Notes: generated by a model from the letters alone, not told the origin. 32,010 nucleotides of DNA from Hydrogenophilales bacterium (GCA_902601765.1 CACKOO010000002.1:92130-124139); one strand, 5' to 3'; shown: positions 1 to 9,863, numbered from the stretch's first letter. Translations and numbers: made by a program.

Positions 1-1502
1 CAGCAAGTTACCGGCAATACAGGCTTTAGATAAAGCGTCAACAAACGAAAAGCTTCTAGAGCTGTAGAACAAACTATTTGAAGGCGTTTTGAATTTGTTT
101 CTTTAAGTTTCCATGGTTTTTCTGTGTCGATAAATTGGTTAACGTTATCAGCTAGGCGCATGATTTCCCTCAAAGCTTTACTAAACTCTCGGTTATCGTA
201 ATGTTGCGAGATTACGGCTTCTTTGTTTCTGATTTCGACTAGCAACTTCCCGTTTACAATAGAACATAGCGTATTATTAAATTGCGAGTTGATAAACTTA
301 GAAGTACGACTTGCTATATTTATGAATTTACCAATAAGATCCCCATTAACTTTTAGCAACAACTCATCAAAATTCAAATCAATATCTTGAAGTGATGAGT
401 TTAATTTCGAAAAATAATAGTAACGTAGCCACTCAGGGTTTAATTCGCTACGAATATAATCATTAGCTGTAATGAAGGTGCCTCTTGATTTCGACATTTT
501 TTGACCATTGATGGTCAAAAAACCATGGGCGTAGATTTGAGTAGGAGTTCTATATCCAGCAAAATGTAATATCGCCGGAAAGAATAGCGCGTGGAAATAT
601 AAAATATCTTTACCAATGAAATGAATCAATTCTGTTTTTTCTTTTTCAGATTTTTGAGGTGATACATACGATTCAAAATCTAGACTTTTTTTCTCACATA
701 AATTTTTAAAACTACCAAAGTATCCAATGGGAGCATCGAGCCAAACATAAAAGTATTTTCCAGGAGAATCAGGAATTTCAAAACCAAAATATGGAGAATC
801 TCGCGATATATCCCAATCAGAAAAACCTGCGACAAACCACTCTTTAATTTTGTTTTTTGCTTCAGGTTGCAACCGATTGGGTTGTAACACCCATTTCTCT
901 AAAAAATTTAAACACCGAGGATCAGATAATTGGAAAAAGTAATGATCTGATTCTTTACGAATTGGAGTTACTCCTGATAATGCCGAAATGGGGTTTATTA
1001 ATTCTGTGGGTCGATATGTTGCGCCACAAACTTCACAGGAATCACCATACTGGTCCTCTGACTGACATTTTGGGCAAGTGCCTCTTACGTACCTGTCAGA
1101 TAGAAAGAGCATTTTTTCCGGATCATAAAATTGTTCGATGGTTTTTTGCGATATGAGTTTCGCATTGTTTTTTAATCTGATATAAATGTCGCTTGCAATT
1201 TCCTTAGTAGCTTGATCATTGGTTGATCCATAATAATCAAAATTGATAAAAAATTTATTGAAGTCATTTTTGTGCTCAATACTAACTCGAGAAATTAATT
1301 CGTCTGGAGTTATTCCTTCTTTTTCTGCTCTTAGCATTATCGGGGTGCCGTGAGTGTCGTCGGCACATATATAATGAACCTCATGTCCAAGCATTTTTTG
1401 GAAACGAACCCAAATGTCGGTTTGCAGATATTCAACCAAATGGCCCAAATGAATGCTGCCATTAGCGTAAGGCAGAGCGGATGTGACTAAGATTCTACGC
1501 AT
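1..1502 (-). CDS. metG: Methionyl-tRNA synthetase (partial, C-terminus outside window)
   Basis: Charges tRNA-Met with methionine in the cytoplasm. About 500 residues are visible, reading leftward from an ATG at 1500-1502 with no stop before the window edge. The N-terminus has the class I signature HLGH at residues 18-21, within GSIHLGHL. A zinc knuckle has cysteines at about 143, 146, 156 and 159 (CPKC...CEVC), and KMSKS lies at about 335-339. The four-cysteine knuckle and overall order fit the E. coli-type MetRS, which is about 677 residues, so roughly the last quarter is missing here, including any tRNA-binding EMAP-like tail. The gene diverges from apbC; metG next to apbC and dcd is a known gammaproteobacterial arrangement. 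It is cut by the window edge and shows no sign of being broken. Confidence 0.97.
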   Translation of the reverse strand, partial: MRRILVTSALPYANGSIHLGHLVEYLQTDIWVRFQKMLGHEVHYICADDTHGTPIMLRAEKEGITPDELISRVSIEHKNDFNKFFINFDYYGSTNDQATKEIASDIYIRLKNNAKLISQKTIEQFYDPEKMLFLSDRYVRGTCPKCQSEDQYGDSCEVCGATYRPTELINPISALSGVTPIRKESDHYFFQLSDPRCLNFLEKWVLQPNRLQPEAKNKIKEWFVAGFSDWDISRDSPYFGFEIPDSPGKYFYVWLDAPIGYFGSFKNLCEKKSLDFESYVSPQKSEKEKTELIHFIGKDILYFHALFFPAILHFAGYRTPTQIYAHGFLTINGQKMSKSRGTFITANDYIRSELNPEWLRYYYFSKLNSSLQDIDLNFDELLLKVNGDLIGKFINIASRTSKFINSQFNNTLCSIVNGKLLVEIRNKEAVISQHYDNREFSKALREIMRLADNVNQFIDTEKPWKLKETNSKRLQIVCSTALEAFRLLTLYLKPVLPVTC

Positions 1503-1562
1503 GAGTTTATGAACTACTATAAGATCAGGTAAGTTTAACTATAACCCAACTTGGTAAGTAAA
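1503..1562. promoter_or_regulatory. Divergent metG/apbC intergenic region
   Basis: These 60 bases separate two divergent starts, so they should contain or overlap promoters for both genes. TATAAG-like and TATAAC-like hexamers are visible on the + strand, but no good -35 partner can be picked out. The apbC promoter may reach into the metG 5' end. This is an inference from gene orientation only. Confidence 0.35.
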
Positions 1563-2651
1563 ATGAAAATTACAGAAGAAATTGTTAAAACAACTTTATT
1601 TGAACTAAAACATCCTTTAGATGACTCAATTTTAATCGAAACCACCAACATAACCAAAATCGAATCGGATGGTTTGAAAATATTAGTACATTTGACTTTT
1701 GGTTACCCGCTAAAATCAATAGAGGATAGCATTAGAGATAATGTGGTCTCCACATTAATGAGTCTCCAAGGTGTTAAAACAGTCAAGGTAGAAATAGAAT
1801 TTAGTATTGCGCCGCATGTGGTACAGCGCAATCTTGGTTTATTGCCACAAATTAAAAATGTTATCGCGGTTGCTTCAGGAAAAGGCGGTGTAGGCAAGTC
1901 TACTGTCTCGGTTAATTTGGCTTTGGCGTTGAGCGCAGAGGGTGCGCGAGTGGGAATTTTGGACGCAGATATTTATGGTCCTTCTCAACAAAAAATGTTA
2001 GGTCTAACCGGAAAGCCGGAGTCCCCTGATGGAAAAAAAATAAATCCAATGGTTAAATTCAATTTGCAAGTGATGTCTATCGGACTTTTGGTTGAGGAAG
2101 ACACACCCATGGTTTGGAGGGGGCCTATGGTGACAAGTGCTCTTGAGCAACTTTTAAGGGATACGGAGTGGAAGGATTTAGATTATTTGGTTGTTGATTT
2201 GCCTCCAGGAACGGGGGATATTCAACTTACACTATCTCAAAAAGTACCATTAACTGGCGCCGTAATAGTTACGACACCTCAAGATATTTCATTAATTGAT
2301 GCTAGGAAGGCTCTAAAGATGTTTGAAAAAGTTGGAGTCCCTATTTTGGGTATTTTAGAAAATATGAGTGTTCACCTTTGCGAAAAATGTGGCCATGAGG
2401 AGACAATCTTTGGTGAAGGAGGAGGGCAAAAAATGTCCTCCGAGTACAATATTAATTTTCTCGGAAAATTACCTCTTAAGGGAAGTATAAGAGCTCAGAC
2501 CGATTCTGGTTGTCCGACGGTGGTGGCAGATCCAAAGAGTGAAGTGGCCACGAAATACCGGCATGTTGCTTTAAAAACCGCGATGAAGGTGGCCCATTTG
2601 TCAAAACACAAAAAAAATATTTTTCCTAAAATCGTTGTTCAAAAATCATGA
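1563..2651 (+). CDS. apbC: Mrp/ApbC family P-loop iron-sulfur cluster carrier
   Basis: A cytosolic P-loop ATPase that binds and delivers Fe-S clusters. The N-terminal 90 residues or so form a MIP18/DUF59-type domain. The ATPase domain follows, with the deviant Walker A GKGGVGKS at about residues 106-113, a DADIYGPS segment and a VVDLPPGTGD segment. CxxC (CEKC, residues 273 and 276) is the conserved pair used by Mrp/Nbp35 proteins to hold a bridging cluster between subunits. Total 362 residues, normal for the family. I chose ATG 1563; an in-frame TTG at 1551 would add four residues, and neither has a strong ribosome-binding site. It lies 40 bases before dcd and divergent to metG, the usual neighbours. 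Confidence 0.95.
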   Translation: MKITEEIVKTTLFELKHPLDDSILIETTNITKIESDGLKILVHLTFGYPLKSIEDSIRDNVVSTLMSLQGVKTVKVEIEFSIAPHVVQRNLGLLPQIKNVIAVASGKGGVGKSTVSVNLALALSAEGARVGILDADIYGPSQQKMLGLTGKPESPDGKKINPMVKFNLQVMSIGLLVEEDTPMVWRGPMVTSALEQLLRDTEWKDLDYLVVDLPPGTGDIQLTLSQKVPLTGAVIVTTPQDISLIDARKALKMFEKVGVPILGILENMSVHLCEKCGHEETIFGEGGGQKMSSEYNINFLGKLPLKGSIRAQTDSGCPTVVADPKSEVATKYRHVALKTAMKVAHLSKHKKNIFPKIVVQKS

Positions 2652-2691
2652 AAAGAGTAATGTTCATAACAATATTTGATAGCGAGGAAAT

Positions 2692-3264
2692 ATGAGTATT
2701 AAATCAGATAAATGGATTCGAGCTATGGCCAATAGTGACAAGATGATTCAACCATTTGAGTCACAACAGATTAGTCAAGTCGATAATAAAAAAGTCATAT
2801 CATATGGCACTTCCAGCTATGGTTACGATATCCGTTGTTCTCAGGAATTCAAAGTTTTTACTAATATTAATTCCACTATTGTGGATCCTAAAAATTTCGA
2901 TTCCGGATCATTTGTGGACTTCACAGGTGAGGTGTGCATTATTCCGCCCAACTCTTTTGCTTTAGCAAGGACTGTAGAATATTTCCGAATACCAAGAAAT
3001 ATTTTGACGGTCTGCTTAGGAAAATCAACATACGCACGGTGTGGTATTATAGTGAATGTTACCCCATTCGAGCCTGAATGGGAGGGTTTTGTCACTCTTG
3101 AATTTTCAAACACCACTCCTTTGCCAGCAAAAATTTATGCGAATGAGGGTGTTGCGCAGGTTGTTTTTTTTGAGGCCAATCCGAGCGATATTTGCGAGGT
3201 ATCATATAAGGATAGAGGAGGAAAATATCAGGGGCAGGGAGGTGTAACACTACCCAAAATTTAA
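2692..3264 (+). CDS. dcd: dCTP deaminase
   Basis: Deaminates dCTP to dUTP, the first step toward dUMP for thymidylate synthesis. At 190 residues it matches the Pseudomonas-type enzyme closely in length and sequence: it starts [10 protein letters not shown], contains SSYGYD, VDPKNF and [10 protein letters not shown], has [10 protein letters not shown], and the TLEFSN segment carrying the catalytic glutamate. It ends with [12 protein letters not shown], the family's nucleotide-closing tail. The start ATG has a good ribosome-binding site (GAGGA, about 5 bases upstream). It follows apbC in the same direction. The pathway continues with ThyA, encoded about 2 kb downstream on the other strand; no dUTPase gene is in the window. 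Confidence 0.96.
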   Translation: MSIKSDKWIRAMANSDKMIQPFESQQISQVDNKKVISYGTSSYGYDIRCSQEFKVFTNINSTIVDPKNFDSGSFVDFTGEVCIIPPNSFALARTVEYFRIPRNILTVCLGKSTYARCGIIVNVTPFEPEWEGFVTLEFSNTTPLPAKIYANEGVAQVVFFEANPSDICEVSYKDRGGKYQGQGGVTLPKI

Positions 3265-3302
3265 TACTTAAATTAGTGAAACCCCTTGATTTTTATTTCT
3301 CT

Positions 3303-3360
3303 ATTTTTTTACCTATAATAACTTTTTGAAAGTCAATTGAAACTTTCAAGGTAAAAAAAT
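3303..3360 (+). promoter_or_regulatory. Nested inverted repeats and -10-like box upstream of the ornithine decarboxylase gene
   Basis: Outer arms of 12 bases, ATTTTTTTACCT (3303-3314) and AGGTAAAAAAAT (3349-3360), are exact reverse complements. Inside them an 8-base perfect stem TTGAAAGT (3326-3333) pairs with ACTTTCAA (3342-3349) across an 8-base loop. A perfect TATAAT lies at 3314-3319, without a convincing -35. Initiation from it would begin close to the inner dyad, so the dyad could be an operator at the transcription start or a leader hairpin. No T-run follows on either strand, so it does not look like an intrinsic terminator. Function is inferred. Confidence 0.5.
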
Positions 3361-3399
3361 ATCCCTCTAAATCTGTAAATTAAAAAATAATCCTACAAA

Positions 3400-4575
3400 A
3401 TGGCAGTTACGTTTCAGAAAACAAAGCAAGATGCCGAGAAAAACTCATCACAGGTTTGTCACTCAGGTATGCGATCTATTATTTCGAGAGGTTTGGATTT
3501 AATTGGAGATTGTTACGAAAGTCCATTGTTAATCATGGATACCGACATTGTGAAATTAAAATATAAAGAATTTGTTGATGCAATGCCAGATATACAGCCG
3601 CACTATGCGGTTAAGGCGAACCCAAATCCTAATTTGCTTGCCACGCTACATAATCTATCAAGTAGTTTCGAAGTAGCCTCATTACACGAAATTAATCTTT
3701 TGGATCGACTGGGTTTTCTAACCCAAGATACACATTTCAGCAATCCAATTAAGAGTGAAAAATCAATTGGTTTTGCAGCAAAAAAAGGAATTAATTGGTT
3801 TACATTTGACTCGGCCGAGGAATTGAGGAAAATTAAAAATATTAAACCCGATGCAAAGCTAAGCTTACGGATTGATGTTCCGAATGAAGGTAGTGATTGG
3901 CCTCTAAGTAGCAAGTTTGGGGCCAAACAACACGAGGTTGGTACATTAATAAAGTTAGCCAAGGAGGTAAAAGCTGACGTTTGCGGCTTAACATTTCATG
4001 TGGGTTCACAGTGCCGAAATCCAGAAAACTGGGCAGTGGCGATAAAAATATCGCAAGCTATTATGACAAAGATGAAAGATGCTGGACTAAAAATTGAAAT
4101 TCTAAACATAGGAGGAGGTTTCCCAGTCGAGCTGTCTACCCCGGTTCCTTCTATCAACCAAATAGGGAAAGTAATAGCTTCGAGCCTATTGGTTTTGCCA
4201 AAGAATATTAAAGTCATCGCAGAGCCTGGAAGATTTTTAGTCGCGGAGGCTGGTTGTTTAATTGCTCAAGTAATAAACACCGCTCGTCGAGACTCGGGTC
4301 GTTGGGTTTACCTTGATGTGGGAATGTTTGGGGGGCTTCTGGAAATTTCACAAGGATTGCCTTACGTTATGTACGCCGAAAGTTCTGGAGATCTTGTTCC
4401 TTGGACTATAGCCGGTCCTACATGCGACGCGATCGATGTTCTTCCAAGACAGCAGCTATTACCGGAAAATATCAAGACTGGTGATTTTGTACATATCCTT
4501 AATGCTGGTGCTTACACTAGTGTTTATGCTAGTCATTTCAATGGGTTTCCCCCTCCCTTACTAAAATTTCTTTAG
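3400..4575 (+). CDS. Ornithine decarboxylase, group IV (alanine racemase fold, PLP)
   Basis: Likely decarboxylates ornithine to putrescine, the entry to polyamines, in the cytoplasm. It belongs to the eukaryotic-type (fold III) ODC/DAP decarboxylase family. The PLP lysine sits in YAVKANP (about residue 72), a glycine-rich GGGFP phosphate loop is near 238-242, EPGR is near 275 and the active-site cysteine is in GPTCD near 341. FNGFPPP closes the protein. GPTCD and the NAGAY motif favour ornithine over diaminopimelate decarboxylase; lysine/ornithine dual use cannot be excluded. Length 391 is typical. The ATG has no clear ribosome-binding site; an internal ATG at 3469 is an alternative start. 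The 3' end overlaps folA (opposite strand) by 38 bases. A structured leader lies 40 bases upstream. Confidence 0.88.
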   Translation: MAVTFQKTKQDAEKNSSQVCHSGMRSIISRGLDLIGDCYESPLLIMDTDIVKLKYKEFVDAMPDIQPHYAVKANPNPNLLATLHNLSSSFEVASLHEINLLDRLGFLTQDTHFSNPIKSEKSIGFAAKKGINWFTFDSAEELRKIKNIKPDAKLSLRIDVPNEGSDWPLSSKFGAKQHEVGTLIKLAKEVKADVCGLTFHVGSQCRNPENWAVAIKISQAIMTKMKDAGLKIEILNIGGGFPVELSTPVPSINQIGKVIASSLLVLPKNIKVIAEPGRFLVAEAGCLIAQVINTARRDSGRWVYLDVGMFGGLLEISQGLPYVMYAESSGDLVPWTIAGPTCDAIDVLPRQQLLPENIKTGDFVHILNAGAYTSVYASHFNGFPPPLLKFL

Positions 4576-5074
4576 GCTTGGTTCTCAAGAAAGTTTGAAA
4601 TTCAAATTCGATATTAGATTTTTTACTAACGAGTTTTTGGGACGTGAGAACTTTCCATTTGGTTTTATCCAGTGAAGGAAAGAAAGCATCTCCGTTTATA
4701 TTCAGGTTAACGCGAGTTACTTCTATTCTGTTGGTTAAGGGCAGTGCTTTCTCATAAATTTGTTGGCCTCCAATAACATAAATTTTTTCTTCTCGACCGC
4801 ACATTAATAATCCTGAGGCTAAAGAATTTACCACCGTGACGTCTGGTATTTTTAGTTTCTCATTCCGACTTATTACATAATTTCGTCTTCCGGGAAGCGC
4901 TCTTCCTATTGAGTCATAGGTTTTACGCCCCATAAATATTGCGTGTCCAATTGTTAATTCTTTGAAATGCTTCAGGTCTTCAGAAATACTCCAAGGAAGT
5001 CGATTTTTAATTCCAATTACCCGGTTATTTGACATTGCCACAATCAAAATAATAACGGGTTTTTTTTCAGGCAT
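4538..5074 (-). CDS. folA: Dihydrofolate reductase
   Basis: Reduces dihydrofolate to tetrahydrofolate with NADPH, regenerating the cofactor oxidised by ThyA. At 178 residues it is slightly longer than E. coli DHFR (159), mostly through a short C-terminal tail. Visible motifs: NRVIG near residue 17-21, LPW at 26-28 with the catalytic acid as D33, MGRKTYDSIG near 49, and VIGGQQIYE near 116, the NADPH and folate site loops. It follows thyA with a 7-base gap, so the two are co-transcribed. No ribosome-binding site is evident and translation may couple to thyA. Its last 38 coding bases run antisense to the end of the decarboxylase gene. Confidence 0.96.
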   Translation of the reverse strand: MPEKKPVIILIVAMSNNRVIGIKNRLPWSISEDLKHFKELTIGHAIFMGRKTYDSIGRALPGRRNYVISRNEKLKIPDVTVVNSLASGLLMCGREEKIYVIGGQQIYEKALPLTNRIEVTRVNLNINGDAFFPSLDKTKWKVLTSQKLVSKKSNIEFEFQTFLRTKPKEILVREGETH

Positions 5075-5081
5075 AGTAAAT

Positions 5082-5876
5082 TTAAATAGCTATCGGCGCG
5101 ATTATAGGCGGATGTGGATTGTAGTTTTCAAGTTCAAAATCAGTATATCTAAAATTAAATATATTCTTAATTTCAGAATTTAATCGAATTTGCGGTAGTT
5201 GACGGGGATCTCTTCGTAATTGCTTTTTGGCTTGTGGTAGATGATTGAGATAGAGGTGTCTATCACCGAAAGTATGGACAAACTCACCGGGAACCAGGTT
5301 GCAAACCTGCGCGATCATTAGAGTTAAGAGCGCATAAGATGCTATGTTAAAGGGAACACCAAGAAAAAAGTCTGCACTTCGTTGATATAGTTGGCACGAT
5401 AATTTTCCTTTGGCGACATAAAATTGGAATAGCGCATGGCAGGGAGCTAGCGCCATTTTATCAATATCTGCAACATTCCAAGCTGTCACCATCAATCGTC
5501 TAGAATTGGGGTTACCTTTTATTTCACTAATAACTTCGGATATTTGATCAATTTTCTCACCCGAATTTGTCGGCCAAGAACGCCATTGTTGTCCGTATAT
5601 TGGCCCCAAATCGCCATTTTTATCAGCCCATTCGTTCCAAATAGAAACTTTATTTTTAGTCAAGTATGAAATGTTGGTGCTTCCAGAAAGAAACCATAAG
5701 AGTTCGTAAATAATCGACTTTAAATGTAACTTTTTAGTGGTCAGAAGCGGAAACCCTTTAGAGAGGTCAAATCGCATTTGGCCACCAAAGAGGCTTAGGG
5801 TACCCGTTCCGGTCCGATCACCCTTTTGTTCGCCATGATTTAGAATTTCTTCCATTAAGTTGAGGTAAGTTTTCAT
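5082..5876 (-). CDS. thyA: Thymidylate synthase
   Basis: Converts dUMP and methylene-tetrahydrofolate to dTMP and dihydrofolate. At 264 residues it has exactly the E. coli ThyA length. It shows the folate/dUMP phosphate-binding GDRTGTGT (about 19-26), the catalytic cysteine C146 in [10 protein letters not shown], and the QRSAD and DRHLYLNH segments that hold the nucleotide. It ends in PIAI, close to the conserved folate-contacting C-terminus. It is the first gene of a thyA-folA pair, a functional unit recycling folate, and it diverges from aroC. No close ribosome-binding site is seen upstream of the ATG. Confidence 0.97.
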   Translation of the reverse strand: MKTYLNLMEEILNHGEQKGDRTGTGTLSLFGGQMRFDLSKGFPLLTTKKLHLKSIIYELLWFLSGSTNISYLTKNKVSIWNEWADKNGDLGPIYGQQWRSWPTNSGEKIDQISEVISEIKGNPNSRRLMVTAWNVADIDKMALAPCHALFQFYVAKGKLSCQLYQRSADFFLGVPFNIASYALLTLMIAQVCNLVPGEFVHTFGDRHLYLNHLPQAKKQLRRDPRQLPQIRLNSEIKNIFNFRYTDFELENYNPHPPIIAPIAI

Positions 5877-6028
5877 TTTATTCGCAAATGAGCGTCCGGT
5901 TTGATTCTTATGCTAAATCAAATAAGTATATTTGGGATTAAATCAAATTGAAAAGAATTTTTAGAGATTTAGCTACAATATCATATGTTAAACTATAATT
6001 TGATTTCTTAGTTCCGGGAATTTTTTAA
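5877..6028. repeat. Divergent thyA/aroC intergenic region with repeated AAATCAAAT boxes
   Basis: This AT-rich spacer, the longest in the window at 152 bases, must serve both divergent genes. The 9-mer AAATCAAAT occurs at 5915-5923 and 5940-5948 (start to start 25 bases) and inverted as ATTTGATTT at 5998-6006. A shorter inverted core, TTTGATT, lies at 5900-5906. A perfect TATAAT at 5994-5999 overlaps the inverted copy. The copies could be binding sites for a regulator, but AT-rich sequence makes chance recurrence plausible. Confidence 0.4.
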
Positions 6029-7183
6029 ATGTCAGGTAGTAGTTTAGGTAAAATTTTTAGCGTTACATCTTTTGGTGAGAGCCACGGCCCTGCTATCGGT
6101 TGTGTGGTCGATGGATGTCCGCCCGGGATGGAGCTGTCGGAAAAAGACATTCAGTTTGATCTTGATCGTAGAAAACCAGGAACTTCGAGACATGTAACCC
6201 AGAGGCGAGAAACTGATTTAGTAGAAATAATGTCTGGTGTTTTTGAAGGTAAAACGACCGGTACTCCCATCGCGCTACTTATCAAAAATGTGGATCAAAG
6301 GTCGCGAGATTATGGGAACATTGCTGAAGTGTTTAGGCCTGGCCACGCAGACTATACCTACTACAGGAAATATGGCTTCAGGGATTACAGGGGGGGAGGC
6401 CGCCAATCAGCTCGAGAAACCGCTGTTAGAGTAGCCGCTGGTGCAATTGCAAAGAAATGGTTGAGGGAAAAATACAACATTATCATAAGAGGTCGTATGT
6501 CCCAGCTAGGTAGTATCAAAATGGCATTTAGATCTTGGGATGACGTTAGCCAAAACGTATTCTTCTCAGCTGATCAAAGTATGGTTCCTGAGCTTGAGGC
6601 GTTTATGGATAAGTTGAGAAAGTCGGGAGATTCATGTGGCGCCAAACTTAATTTTGTTGCCGAAAATGTTCCGCCGGGATGGGGCGAGCCTGTCTATGAA
6701 AAGTTAGACGCAGCCATAGCATCTTCTATGATGGGAATTAATGCGGTTAAAGCGGTAGAAATCGGGTCGGGTTTTAGTTCGATTGAGCAAATGGGAACAC
6801 AACATAGTGATGAAATGTCTCCAGACGGTTTTTTATCAAATAATAGTGGTGGTATTCTCGGAGGGATTTCGACGGGGCAACAAATAATAGTCAATATTGC
6901 TATAAAACCAACTTCCAGTATTCGGTTGGATCGACGTTCTACTAACATCCGAGGGGAGTCAGTCACTGTAAATACACACGGCCGACACGACCCTTGTGTT
7001 GGCATAAGAGCTACTCCCATAGGCGAGGCGATGTTGGCTTTAGTTTTAATGGACTTTGCGTTAATTCATCGCGGAATTTATGGTGATGTTAGTCTTCTCA
7101 CCCGACCAATTCCATCGAGCCCCGAAACAGAGATGACAAAAAGTGAAATTATAGTAAACAACCCTGAGCCCAACGAGGCCTAA
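6029..7183 (+). CDS. aroC: Chorismate synthase
   Basis: Catalyses the last shikimate-pathway step, EPSP to chorismate, using reduced FMN as cofactor. It starts [10 protein letters not shown] and carries the signature GESHG (16-20), the RQTRRE-equivalent TQRRETD segment, GRQSARETA and [10 protein letters not shown]. Length 384 is some 20 residues above the usual 360 because of a polar, acidic C-terminal tail. Chorismate feeds the trp genes in this window (trpF, trpB and trpA at 15685-18379). It is the first gene of the long + strand run, 61 bases before the MFS gene; aroC followed by an MFS gene is also seen in Pseudomonas. Confidence 0.97.
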   Translation: MSGSSLGKIFSVTSFGESHGPAIGCVVDGCPPGMELSEKDIQFDLDRRKPGTSRHVTQRRETDLVEIMSGVFEGKTTGTPIALLIKNVDQRSRDYGNIAEVFRPGHADYTYYRKYGFRDYRGGGRQSARETAVRVAAGAIAKKWLREKYNIIIRGRMSQLGSIKMAFRSWDDVSQNVFFSADQSMVPELEAFMDKLRKSGDSCGAKLNFVAENVPPGWGEPVYEKLDAAIASSMMGINAVKAVEIGSGFSSIEQMGTQHSDEMSPDGFLSNNSGGILGGISTGQQIIVNIAIKPTSSIRLDRRSTNIRGESVTVNTHGRHDPCVGIRATPIGEAMLALVLMDFALIHRGIYGDVSLLTRPIPSSPETEMTKSEIIVNNPEPNEA

Positions 7184-7244
7184 ATTGTTTTTGGACTTTT
7201 TAGCATCAAATACTCCATTCCGGATTTAAGGGGTGCTTGATTGA

Positions 7245-8411
7245 ATGGGTATATTTAACAAAGATACCAATCCTATTTTTCCGTTTTGCGCTTTTTCTAA
7301 TTTCTATTTTTGGTACTTTGCGTTTGTCGGTGCTTTTTTTCCCTACTTCGCGCTGTATCTTAATTGGTTGGGATATGATGCGTTAGAAATTTCCATTTTA
7401 TTGGCGATAGGGCCACTTGCTAGGGTTTTTTCGCCATACCTTTGGGGAACAATCGCGGATCATTTTGGAAATAATAAAATCCTTTTATTGGTTTTGGCAC
7501 TTGGAGCGTTTATTTGTTTTTTCGGGCTATTTCTCGCCTCGGGTTTTTTAGCACTCGCCAGCGGTTTAATTTTTTTTAGTATTTTAATGTCTGGAGTTTT
7601 ACCTATTGCTGAGGCTCGAACATTCAGAGCATTAGGAGATAATTCAATCTTATATGGACATATTAGGCTTTGGGGTTCCGTGGGTTTTATTCTCGCAGTA
7701 GTGCTGACCGGGTTGTTTTTTGAGAATTTTGGCTTATCGGTTTTTCACGGTAGTGTAATATTTTTTCTGGGTATTTTATCTTTAAGTATCGTTTTTATAC
7801 CGAAGGAAAAACTTAGGGATAATAAGAAATACGAGCATTCGATTTTCACGGTATTTTCCAATCCCGGCGTAATTTTGGCCTTTACGGTCTTCTTCTGCAT
7901 GCAGTTAGCTCATGGTCCCTTAAATGGTTTTTTGAGTTTGTATTTAGAAGAGCAGGGTTATACTAAAATCTCCATTGGTTTATTTTGGGGCGTTAGTGTG
8001 GTTTCCGAAATTGTCTTATTTTTTTACCTACCTAAAATGTTAAAGGTTTTTTCGATAAAATCAATTTTAGCAACAAGCGCCTTTCTTGCGTTTGTAAGAT
8101 TTTTACTTATTGGATGGTATGCTGAATTCCCGTTAGTGCTATGTGTGGGCCAACTACTGCATGCTTTTACTTTTGGAGCATTTCACGCTGCAGGCATCGC
8201 TGCCATTAACAAAGTATTCACGTTTAGTAGTGCAGTAAGAGGGCAGGCGCTTTATACTAGTGTAGGTTATGGAGCCGGGGGAGGTCTTGGTGTCCTGTTG
8301 TCGGGATTAGCTTGGTCACATTTCGGAGGGGCTTGGATGTTTACTGGAGGGGCGCTGTTTGCCTTACTTACATTCTTACTTATTTGTTTTGTACCCAGGG
8401 TTTTCGATTAG
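7245..8411 (+). CDS. MFS transporter, HcaT/PPP-like (MFS_1_like)
   Basis: An inner-membrane carrier with about 12 hydrophobic segments over 388 residues. The N-terminus (FWYFAFVGAFFPYFALYL, then GPLARVFSPYLWG) resembles the phenylpropionate-permease-like MFS family (E. coli HcaT, LacY-like half), in which the substrate is usually unknown. The loop GTIADHFGNN matches the conserved cytoplasmic MFS loop between helices 2 and 3. The start is supported by AAGGGG about 11 bases upstream. The aroC-to-leuC position is a conserved association rather than a clue to substrate. The substrate cannot be assigned from sequence. Confidence 0.85.
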   Translation: MGIFNKDTNPIFPFCAFSNFYFWYFAFVGAFFPYFALYLNWLGYDALEISILLAIGPLARVFSPYLWGTIADHFGNNKILLLVLALGAFICFFGLFLASGFLALASGLIFFSILMSGVLPIAEARTFRALGDNSILYGHIRLWGSVGFILAVVLTGLFFENFGLSVFHGSVIFFLGILSLSIVFIPKEKLRDNKKYEHSIFTVFSNPGVILAFTVFFCMQLAHGPLNGFLSLYLEEQGYTKISIGLFWGVSVVSEIVLFFYLPKMLKVFSIKSILATSAFLAFVRFLLIGWYAEFPLVLCVGQLLHAFTFGAFHAAGIAAINKVFTFSSAVRGQALYTSVGYGAGGGLGVLLSGLAWSHFGGAWMFTGGALFALLTFLLICFVPRVFD

Positions 8412-8447
8412 TATTTAGTTTTTTAATTTTAGTTTTGTAGGAAAAAC

Positions 8448-9863
8448 ATGACAGGTAAAACGCTTTACGAAAAATTATGGGATTCGCATGTTGTTAGAAC
8501 TGAATCGGATCAAACTGCCTTACTCTACATCGATAGACATTTAGTTCATGAAGTTACCAGCCCTCAGGCATTCGAGGGCTTACGTCTTGCAGGTAGGAAG
8601 CCTTGGAGGACATCCAGTATAGTCGCTACAGCAGATCACAATACCCCTACTTCCGATTGGGCAAAAGGAATAATTGACCCGATCTCAAGACTGCAGGTTG
8701 AAACTCTGGACGCTAATATTTCCGTGTTCGGAGCTAGGGCATATTATCCCTTCAGAGATTCAAGACAGGGCATTGTGCATGTTATTGGCCCAGAAAATGG
8801 AGCAACTCTCCCGGGAATGACAGTTGTTTGTGGTGATTCGCACACCTCTACTCATGGGGCTTTTGCATGTCTCGCTGTTGGAATAGGAACTTCAGAAGTA
8901 GAGCACGTTCTAGCAACGCAATGTCTTCTTCAGAAAAAAGCTAAGACTTTTTTGATTAGGGTTAATGGTAATTTGAAATCTAACATTTCAGCAAAAGATG
9001 TAATTTTGAATATTATCGGCCATATAGGTACAGCGGCAGGTACCGGTTATGCGATAGAATTTAGCGGCTCAGTGATCGGTCAATTATCAATGGAAGGTAG
9101 AATGACAATCTGTAATATGGCGATCGAGGCAGGAGCTCGATCAGGAATAATAGCAGTTGATGATAAGACAATAGATTATCTTGAAGGAAGACCCATGTCT
9201 CCTATAGGAGACCAATGGGAATTGGCAAAGGCTAGTTGGCGGAAATTACATAGCGATGAGAGCGCCGTTTTTGACAAAGTGATTGACATCAACGGTGAGG
9301 CGATTACCCCCCAAGTAACTTGGGGTACATCTCCGCAAATGGTATCTTCGATTGCGGGTAGCACTCCTGACCCGTCTCTGGAAAAAAATCCTATTCTAAA
9401 AGAATCTTTGGACAATGCTCTGGCATACATGGGATTGGAACCAAATACGAGGATCATCGATATACCGCTTGATAAAGTTTTTATAGGGTCATGCACTAAC
9501 TCTCGAATCGAGGATTTGAGAGAGGCAGCAAAGGTTGTGACCGGCAGGCAGGTTGCAAAATCGATTAAACACGCTATGGTTGTCCCGGGTTCAGGTCTGG
9601 TGAAAAAGCAAGCAGAGCTTGAGGGCCTTGACCAAATATTCCAAGACGCAGGGTTCGATTGGAGAGAACCAGGCTGTTCAATGTGCTTGGCGATGAATGA
9701 CGATAAGTTACAATCCGGTGAGCGCTGTGCGTCAACATCAAATCGGAATTTTGAAGGTCGGCAGGGTTCGGGAGGTAGAACGCATTTAGTTAGTCCCGCG
9801 ATGGCGGCAGCGGCGGCTATTGCTGGACACTTTGTCGATGTGCGAGATGATTATTTTCAATAA
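8448..9863 (+). CDS. leuC: 3-isopropylmalate dehydratase large subunit
   Basis: With LeuD it isomerises 2- to 3-isopropylmalate in leucine synthesis. It is an aconitase-family protein of 471 residues holding a [4Fe-4S] cluster; the expected ligands are present as C349 (GSCTNSR), C410 and C413 (PGCSMC). [11 protein letters not shown] near 129-139 is the substrate-binding signature. The ATG has AGGA 6 bases upstream, within the only 36 bases separating it from the MFS gene. It starts the leuC-leuD-leuB run, 60 bases before leuD. No leuA is in the window, so the committed step is encoded elsewhere. Confidence 0.97.
   Translation: MTGKTLYEKLWDSHVVRTESDQTALLYIDRHLVHEVTSPQAFEGLRLAGRKPWRTSSIVATADHNTPTSDWAKGIIDPISRLQVETLDANISVFGARAYYPFRDSRQGIVHVIGPENGATLPGMTVVCGDSHTSTHGAFACLAVGIGTSEVEHVLATQCLLQKKAKTFLIRVNGNLKSNISAKDVILNIIGHIGTAAGTGYAIEFSGSVIGQLSMEGRMTICNMAIEAGARSGIIAVDDKTIDYLEGRPMSPIGDQWELAKASWRKLHSDESAVFDKVIDINGEAITPQVTWGTSPQMVSSIAGSTPDPSLEKNPILKESLDNALAYMGLEPNTRIIDIPLDKVFIGSCTNSRIEDLREAAKVVTGRQVAKSIKHAMVVPGSGLVKKQAELEGLDQIFQDAGFDWREPGCSMCLAMNDDKLQSGERCASTSNRNFEGRQGSGGRTHLVSPAMAAAAAIAGHFVDVRDDYFQ

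Noticed and set aside
857..1156. Open frame on the + strand over the metG zinc-domain region
   Set aside because: It is antisense to well-conserved MetRS sequence, including the zinc cysteines, and has no family features.
1..1502. Possible broken metG
   Set aside because: It simply runs into the window edge; the frame is open and the motifs are intact.
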